A stretch of 7,896 nucleotides of DNA. It comes from Burkholderiales bacterium. GTDB lineage: Bacteria > Pseudomonadota > Gammaproteobacteria > Burkholderiales > Casimicrobiaceae. The stretch covers positions 1 through 7,896 of the forward strand of contig JAISPI010000129.1 in assembly GCA_031275075.1 (NCBI GenBank), written 5' to 3'. The notes under the pieces are model-generated. The model saw only the letters and a list, made by a program, of their open reading frames with translations, did no database searches and had not been told where the DNA came from. Both the position numbers and the translations under genes were made by a program. Below, piece after piece: positions 1 to 6,525 of this stretch (the stretch's first letter is position 1; every line of letters begins with the position of its first letter).

Positions 1-497
<497 letters not shown>

Positions 498-560
498 ATA
501 ACCGTGCGCGCTTTAATGCGCCTTGAAACAAACAACCCTTTCTTGCTTTCCCTCCTTCTA

Positions 561-678
561 TGCCTGACGACCATAGCCTGCTGGTCCCACGCCTTCCCAT
601 CTCGAACAGGACCGTGAAACAGCAGTACGCCGATGATAGTACGCATTCGCGCGTGCGAAAGTAGGTCATTGTCAGGCA
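561..678 (+). rRNA. rrf: 5S ribosomal RNA
   Basis: This is a 118-nt gene whose ends pair perfectly: TGCCTGAC (561-568) with GTCAGGCA (671-678) forms helix I. The interior matches betaproteobacterial 5S, with 'ccttcccatctcgaacagg', 'accgtgaaac', 'cgccgatgatagt' and 'gaaagtaggtca' in the right order. It lies 63 nt after the 23S end. The spacer 498-560 has no tRNA; it carries short complementary GCGC segments near 505-525 that may belong to the processing region. Two overlapping minus-strand open frames here are shadows. Confidence 0.97.
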
Positions 679-683
679 CCCTT

Positions 684-725
684 AAAACAAACGCCGCATC
701 AAAATGATGCGGCGTTTGTTTTTTT
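684..725 (+). terminator. Intrinsic terminator of the rrn operon
   Basis: A near-perfect stem of 17-18 bp pairs 684-701 with 705-722 (core CGCCGCATC/GATGCGGCG) around a short A-rich loop, and it ends in seven consecutive Ts (719-725). It begins 5 nt after the 5S 3' end. The A-tract on the left arm and T-tract on the right could also allow some termination from the opposite side. This should separate rRNA transcription from the downstream ccm operon. Confidence 0.93.
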
Positions 726-786
726 CGGGGATGTTTACTGTGTTCCTGCTTTTCAGAGCGTGCCCGCGCTCGTAATCCTTTAAGCT

Positions 787-893
787 CCTTGCGGGCTGGC
801 GTATGCGCCCACTTTCTTCACTGTCATTCTGCGACTACGCGCAGAATGACAAAGGGAAAGTTTTGAGTTGTGTGCATACGCTAGCCTTCAAGG
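787..893. repeat. Large imperfect palindrome, REP/MITE-like
   Basis: Three nested inverted-repeat blocks share one centre. The outer arms are 787-806 and 874-893, with 20 positions, one mismatch (792/888) and two G-U pairs. The middle arms are ACTTTC (811-816) and GAAAGT (856-861). The inner arms TGTCATTCTGCG (822-833) and CGCAGAATGACA (840-851) form a perfect 12-bp stem around a 6-nt loop (ACTACG). There is no T-run after it, so it is not an ordinary terminator. It encodes no protein. The form suggests a repetitive extragenic palindrome or a small non-autonomous element, but only one copy is visible here, so repetition in the genome is inferred. Confidence 0.6.
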
Positions 894-974
894 TGTGGAC
901 AGAAATCTAATTCCTGATCCCCGATCCCTGAAATTGTCACTTCTTGTGTTTCAGAGCGAGAAACCCGGCAAATT

Positions 975-983
975 TGCTACAAT
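975..983 (+). promoter_or_regulatory. Candidate extended -10 promoter for the ccm operon
   Basis: TGCTACAAT combines a TG extension (975-976) with TACAAT (978-983), one base away from the TATAAT consensus, and would start transcription near 990. At 16-18 nt spacing upstream (about 954-961) there is no recognisable -35 hexamer, which fits an extended -10 promoter but weakens the call. The better -35-like TTGTCA (934-939) is too far away to serve it. It is the best promoter candidate in the gap, about 124 nt before ccmA. No FNR-type or other known operator is evident. Confidence 0.45.
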
Positions 984-999
984 CCGCCACTGTATGAAT

Positions 1000-1032
1000 C
1001 AATGCGGCAGCATTGCGAGACGCCGCTTTTTT
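1000..1032 (+). promoter_or_regulatory. Possible attenuator hairpin in the ccm leader
   Basis: GCGGC (1004-1008) can pair with GCCGC (1022-1026), directly followed by six Ts (1027-1032), which is a terminator-like arrangement with a long 13-nt loop. A competing hairpin, CAATGC (1000-1005) with GCATTG (1010-1015) around GGCA, shares bases 1004-1005, so the two cannot fully form together. The terminator stem is only 5 bp, so by itself it would be weak. It sits about 10 nt after the predicted transcription start, unusually early. Whether it regulates anything is inference. Confidence 0.3.
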
Positions 1033-1113
1033 GTTGATGCGCAGCAGTGCAAAGCCCGTAGCGGGAACCAAGGCAAGCGCATTGAGCGTTGGGGTGGATA
1101 ACGACGGTTCGAC

Positions 1114-1728
1114 ATGCTCGAAATTCAGGATCTTGCTGCACGCCGCGGCTATGTGACACTGTTCAGTCAGGTTTCCTTCAAAGTGGAACCAGGCGAGGCA
1201 TTAATCATCACGGGCGCTAACGGTACCGGCAAGACGACATTACTGCGGATGTTGGCCGGGTTATCGCATCCATTGTCGGGGAAAATTCTGTGGCAAGGAC
1301 GGGAAGTGCGCGCGTTTGATCCGGTATTGCGCAGCAACATTACGTTTGTCGGTCACGCGCCGGCTCTCAAAGATGAGTTGACGGCCGAAGAAAATCTGGC
1401 GCTACTGGTAAAGCTGGCGGGTGAGACGGTAACCATGAGCGCGTTGCGCGAAGCCTTGCAGGAAGTGGCGCTGGGAGCGCGGTTGACAGTGCCGGCGCGT
1501 GTCTTGTCGCAGGGACAGCGGCGACGGATCGGGTTGGCGCGTCTGGCGCTGGTGCCGCGGCCGTTGTGGGTACTGGACGAGCCGGTGACGGCGTTGGATT
1601 CAGCGGGGATTGCGTTGTTGACCGGCATGATTGCCATGCACTTGTCGAAAGGTGGCGCAGTAATCGCCGCGACGCATCAGGCGTTGGATTTGCCGGCGGG
1701 CGCGATGCGCCAGTTGTCGTTTCAGTAA
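1114..1728 (+). CDS. ccmA: CcmA, ATPase of the cytochrome c maturation haem ABC module
   Basis: This is the cytoplasmic nucleotide-binding subunit (204 aa, normal for the family). With CcmB it powers release of haem-loaded CcmE from the CcmCD complex. The ATPase signature is complete: Walker A GANGTGKT (residues 34-41), ABC signature LSQGQ (131-135), Walker B LWVLDEP (151-157) with Glu156, D-loop TALD (159-162) and switch His188. The segment GHAPALKDELTAEENL (80-95) is typical of CcmA. The start is firm: an in-frame TAA at 1099-1101 limits it, and ATG 1114 gives the usual 'MLEI' beginning. The Shine-Dalgarno is poor; GGGGTGGA (1091-1098) lies about 15 nt away, so initiation may be weak. It is the first gene of the operon. 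Confidence 0.97.
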   Translation: MLEIQDLAARRGYVTLFSQVSFKVEPGEALIITGANGTGKTTLLRMLAGLSHPLSGKILWQGREVRAFDPVLRSNITFVGHAPALKDELTAEENLALLVKLAGETVTMSALREALQEVALGARLTVPARVLSQGQRRRIGLARLALVPRPLWVLDEPVTALDSAGIALLTGMIAMHLSKGGAVIAATHQALDLPAGAMRQLSFQ

Positions 1729-1753
1729 CCCGAAAAACCGTGTGGAGAGCGAT

Positions 1754-2485
1754 GTGACGACAAGTTCTTCTTCTGTGTTTCCAACTCGTGCGGTGATGGA
1801 CCCCGGCGACGGCGTACTCACGGCGTTTGTCTGGGCATTGCGGCGCGATTTGCGTCTGGCGCTGCGGTCGCGAGCCGAGCTTGGTGTTCAGATTTTGTTT
1901 TATATCATTGTGGTAGCACTGTTTCCGTTGTCAATAAACCCAGACCCCAAATCGCTGTTGCTGCTTGGCCCCGGTGTGTTATGGGTGGCGGCGTTGCTGG
2001 CATCGTTGTTGTCGTTACCGCGGTTGTTTGCCAGCGATTACGCCGACGGGACGCTTGAGCAGATGGCGTTGTCGCCGTTGCCGTTACCGGCGCTCATTCT
2101 GGGAAAGATCAGCGCGCACTGGTTGACGACCGGTTTGCCGGTGGTGTTGCTGGCGCCGTTATTGAGTATCCAGTATTCACTGGAACCCGAGGTGATCTGG
2201 GTGTTGATGACCGGGTTGTTGATTGGCACGCCGGTGCTGTCCCTATTAGGCGCGATAGGAGCCGCGTTGACGCTGGGGCTGCGCTCTGGCGGCGGCAGTC
2301 TGTTGGCGTTGCTGATTCTGCCGTTGTATATTCCGGTGCTGATTTTCGGCGCGGGCGCTGTTGAAGCGGTGCGTGGCGGTTTGGGCGCGGACGCCAATTT
2401 TTCGCTGTTGACGGCGGGATTGTTGCTGGCGCTGGCGGGGGCGCCGTTTGCAACATCGGCGGCAGTGCGGATTTCATTGGATTGA
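1754..2485 (+). CDS. ccmB: CcmB, membrane subunit of the haem ABC module
   Basis: This integral inner-membrane protein is the transmembrane partner of CcmA. Known family hallmarks are visible: 'FVWALRRDLRLALRSRAEL' near the N-terminus, 'PGVLWVAALLASLLSLPRLF' (about residues 73-92), and 'DYADGTLEQMALSPLPL' (about 95-111). About six hydrophobic segments follow. GTG 1754 is chosen because GGAGAG (1744-1749) lies 4 nt upstream, giving 243 aa. GTG 1742 (247 aa) has no ribosome-binding site, and ATG 1796 (229 aa), closer to the usual ~220 aa, has none either. The extra Ser/Thr-rich N-terminus is therefore probable but unproven. The gap after ccmA is 25 nt, consistent with one transcript. Confidence 0.95.
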   Translation: MTTSSSSVFPTRAVMDPGDGVLTAFVWALRRDLRLALRSRAELGVQILFYIIVVALFPLSINPDPKSLLLLGPGVLWVAALLASLLSLPRLFASDYADGTLEQMALSPLPLPALILGKISAHWLTTGLPVVLLAPLLSIQYSLEPEVIWVLMTGLLIGTPVLSLLGAIGAALTLGLRSGGGSLLALLILPLYIPVLIFGAGAVEAVRGGLGADANFSLLTAGLLLALAGAPFATSAAVRISLD

Positions 2486-2504
2486 TGAGGTTGGGGTTTA
2501 AACG

Positions 2505-3242
2505 ATGAGTGGATTCAAGTACGCAGCGCCGGCGCAGTTTTATTCGCTGGCCGGCAAAATGGTGCCGTGGTTTGCGGTATTGGCGGCGATTCTCGCGGTG
2601 ATCGGCTTGGCCATTGGCTTGTATGTGGCGCCGATTGACGTGACCCAGAAAGATTCGTACCGGATCATTTTTATCCATGTACCGGCAGCATGGATGTCAA
2701 TGTTTCTGTATGTGGTAATGGCGTTCTGGGGCGCCATGGCGTTGGGGTTGAATACACGGCTTTCGGCGATGATGGCGCAGTCGATTGCGCCGACCGGGGC
2801 ATTGATGACGGCGCTGGCGCTGTGGACGGGCGCGCTTTGGGGCAAGCCGACTTGGGGGACGTACTGGGCATGGGACGCCCGGATGACCTCGGAATTGATC
2901 CTGTTGTTTCTTTACCTCGGGATCATCGCGCTGCGCAACGCGATCGACGATCCGCGCCGCGCCGATAAAGCATGCAGCGTGCTGGCGCTGGTCGGCGTCG
3001 TTAATGTGCCGATCATCTATTATTCGGTGAATTGGTGGAATACGTTACATCAAGGCGCCACGATCAAGATGGGGAAAGCCTCAATCGACGATATCATGTT
3101 GGCGGGTCTGCTGGTTATGGTCTTCGCGTTCTGGTTTTATTCGATCGCGGTGACGTTGGTGCGGTTGCGCGCAATCATACTGGAGCGTGAGGCCGGCGCC
3201 GCTTGGGTGGCGCGTCTGGCGGAAGTGAAGGAGGAACGGTGA
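2505..3242 (+). CDS. ccmC: CcmC, haem-handling WWD-domain membrane protein
   Basis: CcmC binds haem on the periplasmic side and passes it to CcmE. The 245-aa length is normal. The tryptophan-rich WWD motif is at residues 112-126 (WGKPTWGTYWAWDAR), followed by MTSELILLFLYLG. The two conserved axial-ligand histidines are His58 (in FIHVPAAW) and His182 (in NWWNTLHQG), matching E. coli His60 and His184. Six membrane segments can be drawn, the first at about 22-42. ATG 2505 lies 19 nt after the ccmB stop. The nearest purine-rich site (GAGG at 2487-2490, then TTGGGG) is rather distant. The stop TGA overlaps the ccmD start by 1 nt. Confidence 0.97.
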   Translation: MSGFKYAAPAQFYSLAGKMVPWFAVLAAILAVIGLAIGLYVAPIDVTQKDSYRIIFIHVPAAWMSMFLYVVMAFWGAMALGLNTRLSAMMAQSIAPTGALMTALALWTGALWGKPTWGTYWAWDARMTSELILLFLYLGIIALRNAIDDPRRADKACSVLALVGVVNVPIIYYSVNWWNTLHQGATIKMGKASIDDIMLAGLLVMVFAFWFYSIAVTLVRLRAIILEREAGAAWVARLAEVKEER

Positions 3243-3430
3243 TGGGCGAATTTTTTGCAATGGGCGGCTACGCTTTTTTCATCTGGATGGCGTACGGCAT
3301 GGCGGTGCTGCTGATCGTATTGGAAATCGTCGCCGTGCGAGCGCGTTGCAAACGAGCGCGGCATCTGGCCAAACACAGCGATGTTCATGAAGGCGGGGCG
3401 GCAGGGGCGCAATTGAAGGAGACGGTATGA
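3242..3430 (+). CDS. ccmD: CcmD, small membrane protein of the haem release complex
   Basis: This 62-aa single-span protein helps free haem-CcmE from the CcmABC complex. It shows the family plan: a short N-terminus with 'MGGYAFFIWMAYG' (residues 7-19), one hydrophobic helix (about 11-32), then a basic tail (RARCKRARHLAK). The tail is longer than in many CcmD proteins and ends in Gly/Ala and acidic residues. ATG 3242 is chosen over the in-frame ATG 3203 because AAGGAGG (3228-3234) sits 7 nt before it and it overlaps the ccmC stop (TGATG), a sign of translational coupling. The family is poorly conserved in sequence, so position in the operon carries much of the call. Confidence 0.93.
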   Translation: MGEFFAMGGYAFFIWMAYGMAVLLIVLEIVAVRARCKRARHLAKHSDVHEGGAAGAQLKETV

Positions 3431-3930
3431 GTGCCGAGCAGGAAACAACACAGGAAACGGTGACGGCGTCGGGAAGCATCAAATCGCGACACAAGAGGTT
3501 TCTATGGATTGCTGTCGGTCTGGTGTTTGTGGTGGCCATTGTGGCGCTGGTGTTGAATGCGTTGGGTTCAAGCATCACGTATTTTTATTCGCCGACGGAC
3601 GTGATGCAAAACAAGGCGCCGCAAGGTCGGGCGTTTCGGGTCGGGGGAATGGTTGAGGGCGGCAGCGTGGTGCGTGGTACTGACGGACTGACGGTTTATT
3701 TCAACGTGACCGATACCGCCGAAACCGTTTCGGTTGTTTATACGGGTATTCTGCCGGATCTTTTCGCCGAAGAAAAAGGGGTTGTCGCTCAAGGCAAGCT
3801 TGACGATCACGGCGTTTTTCAAGCGACGCAGGTGTTGGCCAAGCATGATGAAAATTATGTGGCGCCGGAAGTCCAGGCGGCGCTGGATGAGGCGCACAAG
3901 GCACGCGCTGCAGAGACATTAAAGCAATAA
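3427..3930 (+). CDS. ccmE: CcmE, periplasmic haem chaperone
   Basis: CcmE binds haem covalently and carries it from CcmC to CcmF. The 167-aa protein has a signal-anchor helix at about 25-46 and a periplasmic OB-fold domain, including 'GRAFRVGGMVEGGSV' (67-81). The haem-attachment motif LAKHDENY holds His140 (equivalent to E. coli His130) and Tyr144. A charged, probably flexible C-terminus follows. It starts at ATG 3427 within an ATGA overlap with ccmD, with AAGGAGA (3416-3422) 4 nt upstream. Before the usual basic 'RHKRF' segment there are about 20 extra polar residues, longer than the short cytoplasmic tail of E. coli CcmE; no alternative ATG removes them. Confidence 0.97.
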   Translation: MSAEQETTQETVTASGSIKSRHKRFLWIAVGLVFVVAIVALVLNALGSSITYFYSPTDVMQNKAPQGRAFRVGGMVEGGSVVRGTDGLTVYFNVTDTAETVSVVYTGILPDLFAEEKGVVAQGKLDDHGVFQATQVLAKHDENYVAPEVQAALDEAHKARAAETLKQ

Positions 3931-3934
3931 GGCC

Positions 3935-3958
3935 GGCACGTGCATACCACGTGTTTTT
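3935..3958 (+). terminator. Terminator-like hairpin between ccmE and ccmF
   Basis: CACGTG (3937-3942) pairs with CACGTG (3948-3953) around the 5-nt loop CATAC. The stem may extend by G-U pairs at 3936/3954 and 3935/3955. Five Ts (3954-3958) follow. It starts 5 nt after the ccmE stop, at the largest gap (52 nt) inside the operon. The short stem suggests partial termination or an RNA-stability element rather than a full stop, since ccmF has no evident promoter of its own in the remaining 24 nt. Confidence 0.5.
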
Positions 3959-3982
3959 CGCAACGGTTTAGGTAGATGAATA

Positions 3983-5992
3983 ATGATTCCTGAAATTGGA
4001 CAATTTGCATTGATTTTGGCATTGCTGCTGCTGGCAGTACAGGGTACGTTGCCGCTGGTGGGGGCTTCAAAAGGTATTTCAGCATGGATGGCGTTATCGC
4101 GGCGTACCGCGCAAGGCGCTTTTTTCTTTTTGGCGTTGGCGTTTGGTTGTCTGGTTTACTCGTTCATCGTCAACGATTTTTCGGTGCTGAACGTGGCGAA
4201 CAACTCCAACACAAAATTGCCGCTGATATACCGGATTTCCGCTTCGTGGGGGTCGCACGAAGGATCAATTCTGGTGTGGGTGTTCATGCTGGGGCTGTGG
4301 TCATGCGCGGTCAGTATTTTCTCCAAACACCTGCCCGAGGAAATGGTCGCAAGAGTGCTGGGCGTGATGGGTTTGGTGAGTGTGGGGCTGTTGCTTTTTT
4401 TGCTGTTGACGTCGAACCCGTTCGACCGGATTTTCCCGGTGCCGGCTGAAGGACGCGACCTGAATCCGCTGCTACAGGATCCGGGAATGATATTGCACCC
4501 ACCGATGCTGTACATGGGCTATGTTGGTTTTTCGGTGGCGTTCGCGTTCGCGATTGCGGCGTTGTTGGGAGGGAGGCTTGACGCCACTTGGGCGCGTTGG
4601 TCGCGGCCATGGACGACGCTGGCCTGGTGTTTTCTGACGGTCGGTATTTTGATCGGCAGTTGGTGGGCGTATTACGAACTGGGCTGGGGCGGCTGGTGGT
4701 TCTGGGACCCGGTTGAAAATGCCTCGCTGATGCCTTGGCTGGTCGGTACGGCGCTGATCCACTCACTGGCAGTCACTGAAAAACGCGGCACATTCAAAGT
4801 GTGGACGGTGTTGCTGGCGATCTGTACGTTTTCACTATCGTTGCTAGGAACGTTTCTGGTGCGTTCTGGCGTGTTGACCTCGGTGCATGCGTTTGCGACC
4901 GACCCGAAGCGCGGCATGTTCATTCTGACGTTTTTGGCGGTGGTGATCGGCGGGTCGCTGGCGCTGTTTGCGTTCCGGGCGCCGAAAGTCGGCACGGCAG
5001 GGACGTTCAAAATTCTCTCGCGTGAATCGGCGTTATTTGCCAACAATGTTCTGTTGATAGTAGCGTGCGGAACAGTATTGCTCGGGACGTTGTATCCGTT
5101 GTTTCTCGATGCGCTGAATCTCGGCAAAATTTCTGTCGGCCCTCCGTATTTTGAGGCGGTGTTTGTGCCGCTGATGGTGCCGATGATATTTTTGATGGGC
5201 GTTAGCGCGGTGACGCGCTGGAAAGAAGCGACGCTGCCTGATCTGTGGACGCGGTTGCGCTGGGCAGCGGTTGTCACGCTTATTGTTGCGATTGTGCTGC
5301 CGTTTATTCTTGGCCGCACGTCGCCGAAAAGTGTTGCGTTGCTGGGGCTGGGTTTTGGGATGGCGTTCTGGATCATAACGTCGGCGCTGGCCGGTTTCTT
5401 TGATCGCGCCAAATATGTCGAGGGTAGCTTCGGCGCCAAACTGACGCGGCAACCACGCAGTTTCTGGGGAATGTTTGTTGCGCATATCGGCGTGGCGGTA
5501 TTCATCATCGGAGTAACGGCGGTCAAAGGATTTGAAGCCGAGCGCGATGTCAGGATGGCGCCGGGGGATACGGTAAGCGTAGGCGGATACACCTTTCGTT
5601 TCGAGGGCACTGCCAACCGCGACGGCCCCAATTACCACGCGACGCGCGGGACATTCGAATTAAGCAAAGACGGAAAAACGATACGCAAACTTTATCCGGA
5701 AAAGCGCATGTATTTCGCGCACGGGATGCCAATGACCGAAGCGGCAATTGACAGCGGCGTCTTCGGAGATCGTTATGTTTCGCTGGGCGAACCGATCAAC
5801 GACGACAAACAGTCGTGGAGTGTTCGCGTTTATCACAAACCGTTCGTGACCTGGATCTGGGCGGGTTGTATTTTGATGACGTTGGGCGGGTTGTTGGCGA
5901 TGTTCGATCGCCGTTATCGGGTGAGCACACGGCGCGATACCGGAAAGCCGTCCTTGCCGTCGTCGGATTCGGTGAAGCTGGAGAACGCATGA
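3983..5992 (+). CDS. ccmF: CcmF, haem-apocytochrome c ligase core subunit
   Basis: This large polytopic inner-membrane protein (669 aa) takes haem from CcmE and joins it to apocytochrome c together with CcmH and CcmI. The WWD motif GWGGWWFWDPVENASLMPW is at residues 234-252. The four histidines known to bind haem are present: His172 (HPP), His260 (LIHSL), His302 (SVHAF) and His501 (AHIGV), matching E. coli His173, His261, His303 and His491. 'SWGSHEGS' (88-95) is also characteristic. A periplasmic domain (about 514-617) carries 'YPEKRMY' (571-577), and a last helix (621-641) precedes a polar tail. ATG 3983 has AGGTAG (3970-3975) 7 nt upstream. The stop overlaps ccmG as ATGA. Confidence 0.98.
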   Translation: MIPEIGQFALILALLLLAVQGTLPLVGASKGISAWMALSRRTAQGAFFFLALAFGCLVYSFIVNDFSVLNVANNSNTKLPLIYRISASWGSHEGSILVWVFMLGLWSCAVSIFSKHLPEEMVARVLGVMGLVSVGLLLFLLLTSNPFDRIFPVPAEGRDLNPLLQDPGMILHPPMLYMGYVGFSVAFAFAIAALLGGRLDATWARWSRPWTTLAWCFLTVGILIGSWWAYYELGWGGWWFWDPVENASLMPWLVGTALIHSLAVTEKRGTFKVWTVLLAICTFSLSLLGTFLVRSGVLTSVHAFATDPKRGMFILTFLAVVIGGSLALFAFRAPKVGTAGTFKILSRESALFANNVLLIVACGTVLLGTLYPLFLDALNLGKISVGPPYFEAVFVPLMVPMIFLMGVSAVTRWKEATLPDLWTRLRWAAVVTLIVAIVLPFILGRTSPKSVALLGLGFGMAFWIITSALAGFFDRAKYVEGSFGAKLTRQPRSFWGMFVAHIGVAVFIIGVTAVKGFEAERDVRMAPGDTVSVGGYTFRFEGTANRDGPNYHATRGTFELSKDGKTIRKLYPEKRMYFAHGMPMTEAAIDSGVFGDRYVSLGEPINDDKQSWSVRVYHKPFVTWIWAGCILMTLGGLLAMFDRRYRVSTRRDTGKPSLPSSDSVKLENA

Positions 5993-6525
5993 AGAAAAAA
6001 CTGTTGCTGATGATTCCGCTGGCAGTGTTTTTTGTGCTGGCGGGTTTTTTCGTTGTCGGACTGGATCGCAATCCGCGCGAAATTCCTTCACCGTTAATCG
6101 GAAAACCGGCGCCGGTGTTTTCGTTGCCGGATTTGAGCGATCCGGAAAAAACGATAGCGTCGCAGGATTTTCTCGGTCAGGTATGGCTGCTCAACGTTTG
6201 GGCTTCGTGGTGTGTTTCGTGTCGATCCGAACATCCGCTGCTGGTCGAGTTTGCGAAAACCGGAGGAGTGCCTATCGTCGGATTGAATTACAAGGATAAA
6301 ACCGTTGATGCCCAGTTGTACCTGCGGCGATACGGCGACCCGTATGTGGCGTCGGCGATGGATGCGGATGGCCGCGTCGGTATTGATTATGGTGTGTACG
6401 GATCGCCCGAAACCTTTTTGATCGACAAGCAGGGCATCATCCGCTACAAACAAATTGGTCCGATTAATGAAAAAGCGTTGAGAGAAACGATTGTGCCAAT
6501 GATCAAGGAGCTGAAACAGTCATGA
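5989..6525 (+). CDS. ccmG: CcmG (DsbE), thioredoxin-like reductase for cytochrome c maturation
   Basis: This membrane-anchored periplasmic thiol-disulfide oxidoreductase keeps the apocytochrome CXXCH cysteines, or CcmH, reduced. It is 178 aa with a signal-anchor at about 4-25 preceded by three lysines. The thioredoxin fold has the active site WCVSC (Cys75, Cys78) within 'LLNVWASWCVSCRSEHP', the CcmG-specific 'GLNYKD' (98-103), 'YGVYGSPETFLID' with cis-Pro140, and the GVYG stretch. E. coli has WCPTC, and the VS dipeptide is a known variant. ATG 5989 overlaps the ccmF stop (ATGA) with GGAGAA at 5980-5985. The frame stays open further upstream, but that is antisense-free shadow reading within ccmF and would lack the signal anchor start. 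Confidence 0.97.
   Translation: MKKKLLLMIPLAVFFVLAGFFVVGLDRNPREIPSPLIGKPAPVFSLPDLSDPEKTIASQDFLGQVWLLNVWASWCVSCRSEHPLLVEFAKTGGVPIVGLNYKDKTVDAQLYLRRYGDPYVASAMDADGRVGIDYGVYGSPETFLIDKQGIIRYKQIGPINEKALRETIVPMIKELKQS

Larger units (their letters stand above)
726..1113. other. Intergenic region between rrn and ccm operons, no gene seen
   Basis: This is 388 nt without a convincing coding region. The open frame 868-1101 (TTG start) has no ribosome-binding site, no family resemblance, and runs through both the palindrome's right arm and the promoter. The region holds an imperfect palindrome (787-893), a candidate extended -10 promoter (975-983), a leader with alternative hairpins (1000-1032), and a second potential stem ATGCGC/GCGCAT (1037-1042 with 1077-1082) enclosing CCCG-TAG-CGGG (1055-1065). 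A perfect 10-nt direct repeat, TTTCAGAGCG, occurs at 751-760 and 949-958, on either side of the palindrome. Confidence 0.8.

Noticed and set aside
756..771. Small hairpin GAGCG/CGCTC after the rrn terminator
   Set aside because: A 5-bp stem with no T-run is within chance expectation, and the upstream terminator already explains the region.
934..939. TTGTCA, a good -35-like hexamer
   Set aside because: No -10-like sequence lies 16-18 nt downstream (about 956-963), and the TACAAT at 978 is too far away.
984..993. CCGCCACTGT resembling part of a cobalamin riboswitch
   Set aside because: The other conserved boxes are absent or in the wrong order, and the match falls at the predicted transcription start.
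868..1101. 77-codon open frame from a TTG in the intergenic region
   Set aside because: It has no ribosome-binding site or family resemblance, and it overlaps the palindrome arm, the promoter candidate and the leader hairpins; only the internal ATG 994 version is kept, as a weak idea.
1104..1113. GGTTCGA motif resembling a tRNA T-loop just before ccmA
   Set aside because: The flanking bases do not form a T-stem and no acceptor, D or anticodon arms can be placed.
3203..3241. Upstream in-frame ATG that would extend ccmD by 13 residues
   Set aside because: It would overlap ccmC by 40 nt and lacks a ribosome-binding site, while ATG 3242 has AAGGAGG at ideal spacing.
3976..3993. ATG just upstream of ccmF
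   Set aside because: It opens a frame of only five codons (MNNDS) before a stop; the ccmF ATG at 3983 gives the family N-terminus.
4672..5631. 319-codon minus-strand open frame opposite ccmF
   Set aside because: It lies wholly within the well-supported ccmF coding sequence, and its composition (many Thr, Asn, Ser, Pro) is that of an antisense shadow of a membrane protein gene.
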